Notes under the pieces: generated by a model
Told to the model about the DNA's origin: nothing
The model's input: only the letters and a program-made list of their open reading frames with translations
Database searches by the model: none
Assembly (NCBI GenBank): GCA_028687335.1
Contig: JAQUAI010000011.1
Coordinates: forward strand, 34,464-98,463
Direction of reading: 5' to 3'
DNA: 64,000 nt
From: Gallionella sp.
Lineage (GTDB): Bacteria > Pseudomonadota > Gammaproteobacteria > Burkholderiales > Gallionellaceae
Made by a program: the position numbers and the translations under genes
Part shown: piece by piece, positions 31,932 through 42,334 of the stretch
Position numbering within the stretch: the first letter of the stretch is position 1
Layout: each line of letters starts with the position of its first letter

Positions 31932-34027
31932 CCGCCCGTTCCGTGGCCAAGAAACACCCTCACCAGCACTTTCTCAACCGCGAACTCGGGCAACTCGAGT
32001 TCAATCGTCGCGTGCTGGCGCAAGCCGAAGACGAGTCGATTCCGCTGCTGGAACGCTTGCGCTATCTGTGCATCGTTAGCAGTAATCTGGATGAGTTTTT
32101 CGAGATTCGCGTGGCAGGTTTGAAGGCACTGGTGAAACTAAGCGGCATCACCACCAACCCCGATGGTATGAGTGCTGGGCAAACGCTAAAGCGCGTGTGC
32201 GAACAAGCGCACCAAATGATCGAGCGGCAGTATCTGTTGTTCAATAAGCACATTACGCCAGCGCTGGCGGAACAAGGTGTGCGCTTCCTGCGCCGCACGC
32301 ACTGGAATGAGGCGCAGCAAGCCTGGGTAAAAGATTATTTCTTCCGCGAAGTGATGCCGGTACTCACGCCCATCGGGCTGGACCCTGCGCATCCTTTCCC
32401 ACGCGTGCTGAACAAGAGCCTGAATTTTGCAGTTGAGCTGCAAGGCAAAGATGCGTTCGGTCGCACACAGGCACGTGCCATCGTGCAAGCACCGCGTGTG
32501 CTGCCGCGCACGATTCTGATGCCGCCGGAAATCAGCGGTTGCGAACACGGTTTTGTGTTTCTTTCTTCCATCCTGCACTCCCATGTTGGCGAATTGTTTT
32601 CTGGCATGGAGGTGCTAGGTTGCTTCCAGTTCCGCGTCACGCGCAACAGCGATTTGTTCGTGGACGAGGAAGAAGTGAAAAACCTGCGCCTGAGTTTGCA
32701 GGGTGAATTGCCGCAACGTCATTTCGGCGACGCAGTGCGGCTAGAAATTGCCGACAACTGCTCGCCGCAAATCGCCGAATTTTTGATGCGTGAATTCGAG
32801 CTCGACCCCGAAGATATTTACCGCGTGCACGGCCCGGTAAATTTGGTGCGGTTAATGGGCATCCCCGACATGGTTGCACGCGACGACCTCAAGTTTCCAC
32901 CCTTCGCGCCCGGCATGCCGAGCGTGATCCAGAAAAAAGGCGCGGATATGTTCAAAGCCATCCGCAAGGGCGATGTATTGCTGCACCATCCCTATCAGTC
33001 GTTCAAGCCGGTCATCGACTTCATCCAGCAGGCCGCGAGCGATCCCGGCGTGGTTGCGATCAAGCAGACCGTGTACCGCACCGGTGCCGACTCCGCCCTG
33101 ATGGAAGCATTGATTGCCGCCGCCCAACGCGGCAAGGAAGTCACCGTGGTGGTCGAGTTGCTGGCGCGCTTTGACGAAGAGGCCAACATCAATTGGGCCA
33201 ACCGTCTGGAAGAAGTCGGCGCACACGTGGTGTACGGCGTGGTCGGCCACAAGACGCACGCAAAAATGCTGATGGTGGTGCGCCGCGAAGACGGCAAGCT
33301 GAAGCGTTACGTCCATCTCGGCACCGGCAATTATCATCCGCGCACCGCACGTCTTTACACCGACTTTGGCCTATTTACTGCCAATGAAGAAGTGTGCGGC
33401 GACGTAAACGAAGTGTTCGGTCAACTCACCAGCCTAGGCAAAGCCCGCACCTTGAATCATTTGTGGCAATCGCCGTTCACACTGCATAGCCAAGTGCTGG
33501 CTGCTATCCGCAACGAGACGCGTCTGGCCAAAGCGGGCACGCCCGCACACATCATCGCCAAGATGAATGCCTTACTCGAACCGGAAACAATCGAAGCCTT
33601 GTACGAGGCATCGCAAGCAGGTGTGAAAATCGAGCTGCTGGTGCGCGGCGTGTGCGCCCTGCGTCCCGGTGTAAAAGGCTTGTCGGAAAACATCCGCGTA
33701 CGTTCGGTGATCGGCCGCTTCCTTGAGCACACCCGCATCTTCTACTTCCGCAACGAACTGAAACACGATGTCTATCTCGCCAGCGCCGACTGGATGGATC
33801 GCAACTTCTTCCGCCGCATCGAAGTCTGCTTCCCAGTACTGGATAAAAAGCTCAAAAAACGCGTATTGGACGAGGGACTAAAGGCTTACTTGCAAGACAA
33901 CTGCCAAGCTTGGGACATGACCGACGACGGCAGCTATCATCGCAAACCGGCCCGCCGTGGCAACACGCGTTGCGCCCAACAGCAACTGCTGGAATTGCTC
34001 GCCGCACCAACGATCAAACTGGCTTAA
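31928..34027 (+). CDS. ppk1: Polyphosphate kinase 1
   Basis: PPK1 polymerises ATP gamma-phosphate into polyphosphate. Domains in order are the N-terminal [16 protein letters not shown], the head domain, and two phospholipase-D-like catalytic domains. The phosphorylated histidine is in [19 protein letters not shown]. The open frame reaches back to 31676 but overlaps yggX completely there. The likely start is TTG 31928 overlapping the yggX stop; GTG 31943 is the alternative. About 699 residues is the normal size. Confidence 0.95.
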   Translation: MTARSVAKKHPHQHFLNRELGQLEFNRRVLAQAEDESIPLLERLRYLCIVSSNLDEFFEIRVAGLKALVKLSGITTNPDGMSAGQTLKRVCEQAHQMIERQYLLFNKHITPALAEQGVRFLRRTHWNEAQQAWVKDYFFREVMPVLTPIGLDPAHPFPRVLNKSLNFAVELQGKDAFGRTQARAIVQAPRVLPRTILMPPEISGCEHGFVFLSSILHSHVGELFSGMEVLGCFQFRVTRNSDLFVDEEEVKNLRLSLQGELPQRHFGDAVRLEIADNCSPQIAEFLMREFELDPEDIYRVHGPVNLVRLMGIPDMVARDDLKFPPFAPGMPSVIQKKGADMFKAIRKGDVLLHHPYQSFKPVIDFIQQAASDPGVVAIKQTVYRTGADSALMEALIAAAQRGKEVTVVVELLARFDEEANINWANRLEEVGAHVVYGVVGHKTHAKMLMVVRREDGKLKRYVHLGTGNYHPRTARLYTDFGLFTANEEVCGDVNEVFGQLTSLGKARTLNHLWQSPFTLHSQVLAAIRNETRLAKAGTPAHIIAKMNALLEPETIEALYEASQAGVKIELLVRGVCALRPGVKGLSENIRVRSVIGRFLEHTRIFYFRNELKHDVYLASADWMDRNFFRRIEVCFPVLDKKLKKRVLDEGLKAYLQDNCQAWDMTDDGSYHRKPARRGNTRCAQQQLLELLAAPTIKLA

Positions 34028-34040
34028 TGCGGATCAATCA

Positions 34041-34179
34041 TCCTAAAAACCCCAGTTTGACTGGCATGTAGTGTGCGTTCATCGTGGTATAGGATAAGAC
34101 GTGACGCATGAGGAATGATCGCTCCATCCGAGAATCAGTAACGCCGCCATACGGAACAGTCAACTGCGGTTTTTTAGGA
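34041..34179. repeat. Imperfect inverted-repeat element, possible MITE
   Basis: The left arm TCCTAAAAACCCCAGTTTGA and its mirror on the right (CAACTGCGGTTTTTTAGGA read on plus) form arms of about 22 bp with a few mismatches, 139 bp overall, with no coding capacity. It fills the gap between the convergent genes ppk1 and rhlE. I found no convincing target duplication. The right arm's T-run could also serve as a terminator. Confidence 0.55.
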
Positions 34180-34182
34180 GCA

Positions 34183-35556
34183 CTATTCCGTTGGCTCGCT
34201 CTTGCGCCGGAACAAAGCAGCCATGGGTTTGGTTGTCGTAGCGGGTAGCGACTTGGCGGCGAGCGGTGCGGGCGCAGTGGTTGGTACAGGATTCGTGGGT
34301 TCGTAGGGCTTATTGAACCAATCGTCTGTTTTGGGTTTGCGCGGATGGGCGGGAGCCGGTTTGAGCGGGCCGTGCCCGGTGTACAGGCGTTTGTGCGCGG
34401 GCTTGACGATAGTTTCCCGTTGGAAAGTACGCTTCAATAATTTTTCGATGTCACCGAGCTTGCGCTCTTCTTCTTCATCCACCAGCGAGACAGCTTCGCC
34501 GCTTGCGCCTGCACGACCAGTGCGGCCAATGCGGTGTACGTAGTCTTCTGCGTGCATGGGGAGCTCGTAATTAACCACCAACGGCAGGTGGTCGATGTCC
34601 AAGCCTCGCGCGGCAACGTCAGTGGCGACCAGTGCGACGATGCTCCCAGCCTTGAATGCTTCGAGTGCTTTGATGCGTTCTTGCTGGGTTTTGTCGCCGT
34701 GAATAGCATCAGCTGCGATGCCGTCTTTATCCAGCATACGGGCGATGCGGGCTGCGCTGAGTTTGGTGCGGGTGAACACCAACACTTGTTTAACACCGCG
34801 CGCACGGATGACTTCGACCAGTGCATGAAATTTGTCGTCGCCACCAACCATGTAAACCGTTTGTTTGACGGTCTCATTCGCACTGTTGACGCGCGCAGTT
34901 TCCACGGTGACAGGGTTGCGCAAAAAGTCCTGCGCAAGTTTTTTGATGCTGTCGGAAAAAGTAGCAGAGAACAACAGCGTCTGCCGATCTTTGGGCAGCA
35001 ACGCGAGGATGCGCAGCAGATCGGGCATGAAGCCCATATCCAACATGCGATCAGCTTCGTCGAGAATGAGGATCTGCACCTGATTCAGCATCAGGTTGCG
35101 GCTTTCGACGTGGTCGAGCAAGCGCCCCGGTGTGGCAACCAATATTTCCAGCCCTTTCATCAGCACCGGTTTTTGCGCTTTGATGTCAGTGCCGCCGTAC
35201 ACCACGGTTGAGCGCAAAGGTACGTGTTTAGAGTAGGTGACCACACTCTCGCCGACTTGCATCGCCAGCTCGCGTGTCGGCGCAAGAATCAGCGCGCGAA
35301 TCGGGTGGCGTGCGGGCGAGGCACTGGTGCTGGCATGGGGCAACAAGCGTTGCAATAACGGTAACGTGAATGCCGCCGTTTTGCCCGTGCCGGTTTGCGC
35401 CATTGCCATCAAGTCGCGTCCAGCCAGCACATGCGGAATGGCTTGTGCCTGAATCGGGGTGGGAGTGGTATAGCCGGTGTCTTCAATAGCACGCAGGATC
35501 AGCGGATCGAGCGCAAGGGAGGAAAACAGGGGCGTGTCAGCAGTAGAGTCGGTCAT
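34183..35556 (-). CDS. rhlE: DEAD-box ATP-dependent RNA helicase, RhlE type
   Basis: The 457-residue helicase has the full motif set: Q motif ([14 protein letters not shown]), motif I ([14 protein letters not shown]), Ia (PTRELAMQV), II ([12 protein letters not shown]), III (FSATF), IV (VLVFTRTK), V ([12 protein letters not shown]) and VI ([10 protein letters not shown]). The basic, Pro/Ala-rich tail is typical of RhlE. RNA remodelling in ribosome maturation or decay is the known family role. It is monocistronic and convergent with ppk1. Confidence 0.95.
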   Translation of the reverse strand: MTDSTADTPLFSSLALDPLILRAIEDTGYTTPTPIQAQAIPHVLAGRDLMAMAQTGTGKTAAFTLPLLQRLLPHASTSASPARHPIRALILAPTRELAMQVGESVVTYSKHVPLRSTVVYGGTDIKAQKPVLMKGLEILVATPGRLLDHVESRNLMLNQVQILILDEADRMLDMGFMPDLLRILALLPKDRQTLLFSATFSDSIKKLAQDFLRNPVTVETARVNSANETVKQTVYMVGGDDKFHALVEVIRARGVKQVLVFTRTKLSAARIARMLDKDGIAADAIHGDKTQQERIKALEAFKAGSIVALVATDVAARGLDIDHLPLVVNYELPMHAEDYVHRIGRTGRAGASGEAVSLVDEEEERKLGDIEKLLKRTFQRETIVKPAHKRLYTGHGPLKPAPAHPRKPKTDDWFNKPYEPTNPVPTTAPAPLAAKSLPATTTKPMAALFRRKSEPTE

Positions 35557-35598
35557 ATGGGCTGCTATTCTACCGAATCAGCCCGTTCGTGGCTTGAA

Positions 35599-36330
35599 TT
35601 ACTCACTCGCCCTTCGCGGACTGAACGTTCTCGGGAAAAACACGATTTCGTTCGGATGCGTGAGTCGATACATTTGAGCGGGGCGATTAGGGCCAACGCG
35701 CACCTTATCGATCGCTTCGACTAAGTTAGCTGAAAATATTCTCGTTCTAAATGCACTTTTTTCAACTGGCCGCTCCAGCACAAGTTCGTACATGCGCTGC
35801 AAGTCACTCAAAGTAAACTCTTCTGGTAGCAAGTGTGCGGGTAGTGAGGTGTATTCGACTTTATTGCGCAGGCGCTGAATAGCAAATTCCAGCAGCTTCG
35901 CATGATCAAACGCCAATTTGACAGTAACTCCCTGTCCCTTAATCGGAAACCATGTCGCATCCCTATTCTGCGCGTGTGTTGGGGGGGGCGGAATCAAAGC
36001 GAAATACACATGGGTGGCCGACCAGCCGCGCGGGTCTCGCTTACTCCCTCCCCAGCTTCCCACTTGTTCAAGATAGGGGGATTTAACGCCCGTTTTTTGC
36101 AACAATTTGCGGCGCGCACAGCCCTCCAAATCCGTATCTTTCTGCACGTCAACAAATCCACCCGGCAATGCTCGCATACCTCTAAACGGTTCATCTGGCG
36201 TATCGGGTCGATTTGCCAATAGCACGTGTAAGCACTCGTCCATCACAGTAAAAATCACCACGTCTACGGTCGTCAGCGGGCGTTCAATTTGTTGTGGGTC
36301 AAAACGGGATTCAGACTGTGTGGCTTTCAT
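35599..36330 (-). CDS. nrtR: Nudix-related transcriptional regulator of NAD metabolism (NrtR)
   Basis: The 243-residue protein has an N-terminal Nudix-like domain (VDVVIFTVMDECLHVLLANR, MRALPGGFVD). Its Nudix box is degenerate (LEGCARRKLLQKTG), as expected for a ligand-binding rather than hydrolytic domain. The C-terminal winged-helix region carries FTLSDLQRMYELVL and TRIFSANLVEAID. NrtR proteins repress NAD genes and respond to ADP-ribose. It is divergent from six genes, five with NAD-related folds, which strongly supports the assignment. A run of eight G's near 35981 sits in the coding region. Confidence 0.9.
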   Translation of the reverse strand: MKATQSESRFDPQQIERPLTTVDVVIFTVMDECLHVLLANRPDTPDEPFRGMRALPGGFVDVQKDTDLEGCARRKLLQKTGVKSPYLEQVGSWGGSKRDPRGWSATHVYFALIPPPPTHAQNRDATWFPIKGQGVTVKLAFDHAKLLEFAIQRLRNKVEYTSLPAHLLPEEFTLSDLQRMYELVLERPVEKSAFRTRIFSANLVEAIDKVRVGPNRPAQMYRLTHPNEIVFFPRTFSPRRASE

Positions 36331-36356
36331 TCGCGGGAAATATTTTGGTGAAGGTG

Positions 36357-36420
36357 TTGACAGTGTATTTTAGTTGGTGCTACTGTGCAACTAACTTAGT
36401 GCCACAGGGCAACTAAGTAA
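36357..36420 (+). promoter_or_regulatory. NAD operon promoter with two tandem NrtR-type operator repeats
   Basis: A perfect -35 TTGACA (36357-36362) and a weak -10 TACTGT (36381-36386, spacer 18) precede the SPFH gene. Two dyads cover and follow the -10: TTAGTTG...CAACTAA (36370-36394) and ACTTAGT...ACTAAGT (about 36394-36418). They are related copies 22 bp apart, about two helical turns, so two dimers could bind the same face. Position between divergent nrtR and the NAD operon makes them the likely NrtR sites. Confidence 0.75.
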
Positions 36421-36438
36421 CCACACAAGGAGAACATC

Positions 36439-37455
36439 ATGTTTGGAATACGCTTTGTAAAATCTCAGCCAACCACCTACTTGATCGAATACAAGTCGGG
36501 GAAAATCGCGCGCCAGGGCGCTGGACTTTCCTTTCTGTATTTCGCCCCCACCACCACCTTGGCCGCGATTCCGGCAGGCAGCCGCGACGAGTCGTTCATC
36601 TTTCAGCAGGTGACTGCCGACTTTCAGACGATCACTGTGCAGGGCAAGATTGTCTATCGCATTGGCGAGCCAACCAAAGCCGCCGCCATGTTGAACTTCG
36701 CGCTCAAACCGGACGGCAATGGTTATGAATCGGATGATCCCGAGAAATTGCGCCAGCGTGTATTGAGCGCCGTCGAGGTGTTGGCGCAGAAATGCATCAA
36801 ATCGCTGGTGTTGAAAGAAGCGTTACTCGCTTCAGACAAGTTGGCGCAAGAGATCACAGCCGAACTAAGAGTCAGCACCGAAATCACTGCGCTTGGGATT
36901 GAAGTGCAGGGCATTGCGGTTTTGGCAATCAAGCCGACTCCTGAAACCGCGCGGGCATTGGAAGCCGAAGCGCGCGAGGGCATTTTGCGCATGTCTGATG
37001 AAGCCATCTTCGTGCGTCGCAACGCGGCGATTGAAAACGAACGCACCATACGGGAAAGCGAGTTGGATACCGAGGTGGCCGTCGAACAAAAGAAACGCAC
37101 CATACGGGAAACGCAAATGGAGGCAGAGGCCAGCGTTCAGCGCAAGCAACAAGAATTGCGCGACAAAAATATGGACGCAGACATCGCGCTAGAAGAAAAA
37201 CGCAAATCGTTTGTGGCGAAAAAAGCTGAAAACACCAAGATGATCGCCGAGGCCGAAGCACATCGCGTGGCAGCCGTGATGCGGGCACTGGATGGTGCCG
37301 ACCCGCGCATCGTGCAAGCGCTGTCGGCGGCTGGCATGCAACCAGACCAACTAGTCGCCCAAGCCTTCGTGGGCATCGCTGAGCGCGCGGACAAGATCGG
37401 GCAGTTCAACATGTCGCCTGATTTGCTCCAGACATTGCTAGGACAACCGAAATAA
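36439..37455 (+). CDS. SPFH/band-7 domain protein in the NAD-salvage operon
   Basis: The 338-residue protein has an SPFH core at about residues 25-190 (FIFQQVTADFQTITVQGKI, VLAIKPTPETARALEAEARE). A charged helical region follows with an internal duplication: RTIRE(S/T) occurs twice, also visible as the DNA repeat CGCACCATACGGGAAA at 37041 and 37098. There is no N-terminal membrane span, unlike flotillins or HflK. It is the first gene after the operator. A scaffold role for the NAD enzymes is only a suggestion. Confidence 0.85.
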   Translation: MFGIRFVKSQPTTYLIEYKSGKIARQGAGLSFLYFAPTTTLAAIPAGSRDESFIFQQVTADFQTITVQGKIVYRIGEPTKAAAMLNFALKPDGNGYESDDPEKLRQRVLSAVEVLAQKCIKSLVLKEALLASDKLAQEITAELRVSTEITALGIEVQGIAVLAIKPTPETARALEAEAREGILRMSDEAIFVRRNAAIENERTIRESELDTEVAVEQKKRTIRETQMEAEASVQRKQQELRDKNMDADIALEEKRKSFVAKKAENTKMIAEAEAHRVAAVMRALDGADPRIVQALSAAGMQPDQLVAQAFVGIAERADKIGQFNMSPDLLQTLLGQPK

Positions 37456-37467
37456 GGGAGACAAGTC

Positions 37468-38403
37468 ATGAACGCCGTATCAGATCGCAAAATCATTCTG
37501 GTGACGCGTAAAACTCGTCTGGAGGAGTTGCTGCTCCGTTTCCACACGCTGGCGCAGGCCAGGTTTTATATCGAACACTTGGGCGCGGATTTTAATGATT
37601 ACCTGAACGAGCATGAACGGTATCAGTCCGCTACGCGGCTGGCGTTGGAAACGATGGAGGAATGGGGGCGCTACCAACGCATCGACCGGAGCTTCCTGCC
37701 CAATTTTCTGTTTGCGCCGGATGATGTTGTAGTGGCCTTGGGGCAAGACGGGCTGGTTGCCAACACCATCAAATATCTGGATGGGCAACCGCTGATCGGA
37801 GTCAATCCAGATCCTGCCCGATATGATGGCGTGCTGCTGCCGTTCGGGCCGCGCGACTTGAAATTGCTTGTTGCGGAAACAGCGTACAACCGGCGCTCAT
37901 GCGAGGCGGTCTCCATGGCCAAGGCAACGTTGAGCGACGGGCAGGTGCTGTATGCAGTAAACGATCTTTTTATCGGGCCAAAGTCGCACACTTCCGCGCG
38001 ATATGAGATTCAGTTCGGCAAGCTAAAGGAAGTACAGTCTTCCAGTGGCGTGATCATATCAACCGGACTGGGATCGACGGGCTGGATGAAAAGTATCGTG
38101 ACAGGATCAGTCGGCATAGCGGCGGGCTTGCTGAACCAACGGGCAAAGTTTGCCTACCCTGCAGAAAAATGGGATAGCGATACATTACGTTTCGCCGTGC
38201 GAGAGCCATTCCCAAGCAGGGCATCAAATGCCGAGTTGGTTTTCGGCGAAATCAGTGCCGGGAAACCGTTGGAACTCTTGTCGCAGATGCCGGAAAACGG
38301 CGTGATATTCAGCGATGGAATTGAGTCTGATTTCTTGGACTTTAACTCGGGAGCTAAAGCTGTCATTACGCTTGCGGAAAAGCAAGGACGGCTTGTTGTA
38401 TGA
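37468..38403 (+). CDS. NAD-kinase-like protein with altered nucleotide motif
   Basis: The 311-residue protein resembles the ATP-NAD kinase fold. VVVALGQDGLVANT stands where NadK has the GGDG motif, GVNPDPARYDGVLLPF fits the region after it, and STGLGSTGW corresponds to the NadK TGSTAY segment. The glycine-to-glutamine change (GQDG) and the extra N-terminal helical 80 residues differ from classical NadK. It sits between the SPFH gene and pncA in the NrtR-controlled operon. It may be a dedicated NADP-making kinase or a sensor; activity is uncertain. Confidence 0.7.
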   Translation: MNAVSDRKIILVTRKTRLEELLLRFHTLAQARFYIEHLGADFNDYLNEHERYQSATRLALETMEEWGRYQRIDRSFLPNFLFAPDDVVVALGQDGLVANTIKYLDGQPLIGVNPDPARYDGVLLPFGPRDLKLLVAETAYNRRSCEAVSMAKATLSDGQVLYAVNDLFIGPKSHTSARYEIQFGKLKEVQSSSGVIISTGLGSTGWMKSIVTGSVGIAAGLLNQRAKFAYPAEKWDSDTLRFAVREPFPSRASNAELVFGEISAGKPLELLSQMPENGVIFSDGIESDFLDFNSGAKAVITLAEKQGRLVV

Positions 38404-38440
38404 GCCAACGCTTCACTTCAAGCCAAATAAGGAGAATCCC

Positions 38441-39292
38441 ATGAACACCAAAAAAATACACTTGCTGATTATCGACCCGCAAAACGATTTTTGCGATTTG
38501 CCCGCTAACTATCTACCCAATGGAGTTTCGCCATCACTTCCTGTAGCGGGCGCGCATGCTGATATGTTGCGCGTGGCGGAGCTAATCCGGTTGGGCGGTG
38601 CGGGATTGAGCGATATTTCGGTGACGCTGGATTCTCACCAGTTGGTGGACATTGCGCACCCCACTTTCTGGCAAAAAGGCGATGGCTCGGACGTGTTGCC
38701 GTTCACGCAAATTCAGGCGGTGGATGTGCGAGCCGGTCGCTACTTGCCGCGCAGGACAGAGTTTGTTGAGCGCACCTCGAATTATTTGAACGCGCTTGAA
38801 CAAAGCGGACGTTATGTCCACATGGTGTGGCCTGTTCACTGCCAGATCGGCACTTGGGGCAACAATGTGCATGACGATGTGCGCTTCGCTTACAACCAAT
38901 GGGAAGTATCTAACACGCGCATCGTGAACAAAATCGTGAAGGGTACAAATCCATGGACCGAACACTACAGCGCTATTCAAGCCGAAGTGCCGGATCAGGC
39001 GGACAAAGCAACTTGGACTAATGAAGAATTGCTGGCGTTGCTCAGGCAATCCGACACGGTGCTGATCGCTGGTGAGGCGGGCAGCCACTGCGTCAAAGCT
39101 ACCACTGAACATATCGCGCAACACTTCGGCGCGGACGCGAACAAGCTGGTGTTGCTCACTGACTGTATGAGCGCAGTAGCAGGGTTTGAGACGCAATACC
39201 GCGATTTCATCGCCGACATGGCGGCGCACGGAGTAAAGATGATGCAATCGGCTGAAGCTCTGAAAATGCTACTTGCCAATGAGGAAAAATAA
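38441..39292 (+). CDS. pncA: Nicotinamidase-like isochorismatase-family hydrolase
   Basis: The 283-residue protein starts at ATG 38441 after AAGGAGAA; the longer open frame lies inside the preceding gene. Features of a nicotinamidase are LLIIDPQNDF with the catalytic Asp, the metal-site segment LDSHQLVDIAHPTFW, and the catalytic Cys in IAGEAGSHCVKATTE. It would deamidate nicotinamide to nicotinate for the next gene, pncB. It is longer than E. coli PncA (about 213), with an inserted central region. Confidence 0.85.
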   Translation: MNTKKIHLLIIDPQNDFCDLPANYLPNGVSPSLPVAGAHADMLRVAELIRLGGAGLSDISVTLDSHQLVDIAHPTFWQKGDGSDVLPFTQIQAVDVRAGRYLPRRTEFVERTSNYLNALEQSGRYVHMVWPVHCQIGTWGNNVHDDVRFAYNQWEVSNTRIVNKIVKGTNPWTEHYSAIQAEVPDQADKATWTNEELLALLRQSDTVLIAGEAGSHCVKATTEHIAQHFGADANKLVLLTDCMSAVAGFETQYRDFIADMAAHGVKMMQSAEALKMLLANEEK

Positions 39293-39301
39293 GGAGGCAA
39301 T

Positions 39302-40507
39302 ATGAACCAAGCATTCAACAAACCTATCGTCAGCAGCTTGCTGGAAAACGATCTGTACAAATTCACCATGTGGCAGGCGTTGCTGCACAGCCATCCTGGC
39401 GCTCAAGCGGAATATGCCTTTGTTTGCCGCAACACACCTGCCTATCCGCTGGCGATGTTGAAAGCGGAAGTGGAAGCCGAACTCGACCGGTTGTGCGCCA
39501 TGCAGTTTGCGCAGGATGAACTGGATTATTTACGAGGCTTGCGCTTCATAAAAAGCGACTTCGTGGATTTTTTGTCAGTGTTCCGTTTCCAGCGCCGCTT
39601 CATCGAAGTGGATACCGACGGCGATAAATTAACGGTGGTGGCGAAAGGGCCGATTGTGCACGTGATGGGCTTCGAGATTTTTCTGCTGTACATCATCAAC
39701 GAGCTGTATTTCCGCCGCCTGCCGCAGGAAGGCGTGATGGAAGTGGCGCGCGCACGCTTAAACGAAAAAGTTGCTGTACTGAAAAACAGTCAGGGACTTG
39801 ACGGGAGCAACCCGTTTGTATTTTTCGATTTCGGTCTGCGCCGCCGTTATTCCGGCGCGTGGCACGAAGAAATGTTGCAAACGTTAAAAGTCGCCGTGCC
39901 GCAACATTTGCGCGGCACATCTAATGTTTATCTGGCAAAAAAATATGGTCTGACTCCCATCGGCACCATGGCGCACGAGTATTTGCAGGCGTATCAAGCG
40001 TTCGGTTTCCGCCTGCGCGATTTTCAGAAGGCGGCACTGGAAGGTTGGGTGCAGGAATATCGCGGCGACCTCGGCATCGCGCTGACGGACGTGGTGGGTA
40101 TGGATGCATTCTTAGCCGACTTCGATTTGTATTTCGCCAAATTGTTTGACGGTCTGCGCCACGATTCGGGCGATCCGATTGCGTGGGGAGAGAAGGCCAT
40201 CGCGCGCTACAAGGAGCTGAAGATTGATCCGTCCGGCAAGATATTGGTGTTCTCAGACGGTCTGAATATTCCTTCGGCTATCGGCTTGTACCGGCACTTC
40301 AGCGGACGCAGCAAAGTATCGTTTGGCATCGGCACTGATCTTTCCAACGACACACCGCACAAGGCGCTGAACATCGTGATGAAAATGAAGAACTGCAATG
40401 GCCAGCCGGTGGCGAAACTTTCCGATTCGCCGGGCAAGACATTGTGTGATGACCGCAAGTTCTTGGACTATTTGGCGCAGGTGTTCGGCTGCAAAGTAGA
40501 TTTCTAA
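39302..40507 (+). CDS. pncB: Nicotinate phosphoribosyltransferase
   Basis: PncB makes nicotinate mononucleotide from nicotinate, PRPP and ATP. The 401-residue protein has [55 protein letters not shown] and the phosphate-binding VFSDGLN. It is 9 bases after pncA, with a GGAGG ribosome site. It feeds NadE through nicotinate mononucleotide adenylylation. Confidence 0.97.
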   Translation: MNQAFNKPIVSSLLENDLYKFTMWQALLHSHPGAQAEYAFVCRNTPAYPLAMLKAEVEAELDRLCAMQFAQDELDYLRGLRFIKSDFVDFLSVFRFQRRFIEVDTDGDKLTVVAKGPIVHVMGFEIFLLYIINELYFRRLPQEGVMEVARARLNEKVAVLKNSQGLDGSNPFVFFDFGLRRRYSGAWHEEMLQTLKVAVPQHLRGTSNVYLAKKYGLTPIGTMAHEYLQAYQAFGFRLRDFQKAALEGWVQEYRGDLGIALTDVVGMDAFLADFDLYFAKLFDGLRHDSGDPIAWGEKAIARYKELKIDPSGKILVFSDGLNIPSAIGLYRHFSGRSKVSFGIGTDLSNDTPHKALNIVMKMKNCNGQPVAKLSDSPGKTLCDDRKFLDYLAQVFGCKVDF

Positions 40508-40551
40508 TTTCCTCTCCCGACTGCGGGAGGTGGGAGAAAATCAGGAGGTGC

Positions 40552-42261
40552 ATGATGAAAGAACTAACAATCACCCTCGCTCAAATCAATCCAACCATCG
40601 GTGACATTACTGGAAATATCGGATTGATGTCTGGAGCGGCGCGGCAAGCTCAAGTGGATGCCTCTCAGATGGTGATCTTCCCCGAGCTTTCCCTGACCGG
40701 TTATTCGCCGGGCGATTTGCTGGATGATGGCGCATTTCTGCAACGCGTCGAAATCGGCTTGCAAGCCTTGCTCGCCATGACCCAACAAACGCCCGGCTTA
40801 AACTGGGTGGTGGGTGCCCCCACGCGCCGTGTGGGGGCGGGCAAGCCGTTGGAGAATAGTTTGTTGGTGATGCGCGATGGCGAAATTGTGTTGCAGTACG
40901 CCAAGCAACTGTTGCCAACGTACAACGTGTTCGACGAGCGCCGCCACTTTGAACCGGGACCGGACGTGGCGCGAATGTTGCACATTGGCGCGACCAAAGT
41001 TGGCTTCATGATTTGCGAAGACGGCTGGAACGATGCGGGACAGGACTATGCGATGAACCCGTTCGCGTCGTTGGCCGCAGCCGAGCCCGATTTGATCGTG
41101 AGCATCAACGCCAGCCCGTCCGATTTGGGCAAACGCGAACAGCGCCAGCAGTTGTTTGTTGCAGCCAGCCGCCGCTACGGCGTACCGCTGGTTTACGTAA
41201 ACCAAATCGGCGGCCACGATCAGTTGGTGTTCGACGGTGCATCGTTTGTGGTTACGCCGCGCGATGGCGTGGTGTTTGAATCAGCGCAATTTACCGAGGC
41301 GGTGGATACCGTGCAATGGGACGGTACTGGCTTCCGCGATAGCGCGGGCACACTGCTCGCCACGGTGAGAAACAACCCGCTGCCGCTGATGGAGTTTTAC
41401 CGCCGTCAGGTCGTGCTGGGCTTGCGCGATTACGCGCGGCGCTGCGGTTTTACACAAGTGGTGGTCGGATCGTCCGGCGGTATCGACAGCGCGCTGACGT
41501 TGGCGCTGGCCGTTGAAGCGCTGGGCGCGGACAACGTGGTGGCGATCACCATGCCATCGCGTTTTTCCAGCGCGGGTAGCGTGGATGATTCGCAAATCCT
41601 TTGCCAAAATCTCGGCGTGAAATTGCTGGAGCATCCCATCCGCGAATTAGTCGCGGATTACGAACGTGGCTTTGCTGCATCGTTTGCCGCGACATTACAA
41701 GGCACGGCGCTGGAAAATTTGCAGGCGCGCATTCGCGGCACATTGCTGATGGAATATTCCAACGCCTTCGGCCACCTACTGCTCACCACTGGCAACAAAA
41801 GTGAAATTTCGGTCGGCTATTGCACCTTGTACGGTGACACCAACGGCGGGCTGGCGCTGATCGGCGATTTGTACAAAACCGAAGTATTCGAGCTGTGCCG
41901 CCATCTGAATGCGCGCGCAGGCCGCGAACTGATTCCGCAAACCATCATCGACAAACCGCCCTCCGCCGAACTAGCTCCCGGCCAACGTGACGACGACAGC
42001 TTGCCGCCTTATCCGGTGCTGGATGTGATCCTGAAAATGTTGGTAGAAGGGGCGCGGCTGAATGCAACGGAACGGGCGGAGGTGGCGCAACAGTTCGCCT
42101 CACTCACCCGAAATGAAACTGGCCAAGCGCTGGTGGATAAAATCAAAAAGATGATAGGCCGCAACGAATACAAACGCCGCCAAGCCCCGCCGATATTACG
42201 ACTGCGTGCGGTGGCTTTCGGCAGTGGGCGGCAGATGCCAATTGCAGCGAAGTATGATTAA
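40552..42261 (+). CDS. nadE: Glutamine-dependent NAD synthetase
   Basis: This two-domain enzyme has an N-terminal nitrilase-like glutaminase (PELSLTGYSPGDLL, KQLLPTYNVFDERRHF, MICEDGWND with the catalytic Cys) and a C-terminal synthetase (VVGSSGGIDSALTLAL, TTGNKSEISVGYCTLYGD). The total of 569 residues is normal for proteobacterial glutamine-dependent NadE. Two ATGs (40552, 40555) follow AGGAGG; the second has the better spacing. A short hairpin (CTCCCG/CGGGAG, 40513-40529) lies between pncB and nadE. Confidence 0.96.
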   Translation: MMKELTITLAQINPTIGDITGNIGLMSGAARQAQVDASQMVIFPELSLTGYSPGDLLDDGAFLQRVEIGLQALLAMTQQTPGLNWVVGAPTRRVGAGKPLENSLLVMRDGEIVLQYAKQLLPTYNVFDERRHFEPGPDVARMLHIGATKVGFMICEDGWNDAGQDYAMNPFASLAAAEPDLIVSINASPSDLGKREQRQQLFVAASRRYGVPLVYVNQIGGHDQLVFDGASFVVTPRDGVVFESAQFTEAVDTVQWDGTGFRDSAGTLLATVRNNPLPLMEFYRRQVVLGLRDYARRCGFTQVVVGSSGGIDSALTLALAVEALGADNVVAITMPSRFSSAGSVDDSQILCQNLGVKLLEHPIRELVADYERGFAASFAATLQGTALENLQARIRGTLLMEYSNAFGHLLLTTGNKSEISVGYCTLYGDTNGGLALIGDLYKTEVFELCRHLNARAGRELIPQTIIDKPPSAELAPGQRDDDSLPPYPVLDVILKMLVEGARLNATERAEVAQQFASLTRNETGQALVDKIKKMIGRNEYKRRQAPPILRLRAVAFGSGRQMPIAAKYD

Positions 42262-42334
42262 ACTCGGTTTATCCATTAGCGCCGCGTTGAGTTGCGAAGC
42301 TGCATTCCAAGCAATTTTATGAACTGAGAAAACC

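Noticed and set aside
34027..34183. Target duplication for the 34-kb inverted repeat
   Set aside because: Flanks (ATCA and GCAC) do not match, so transposition is not supported.
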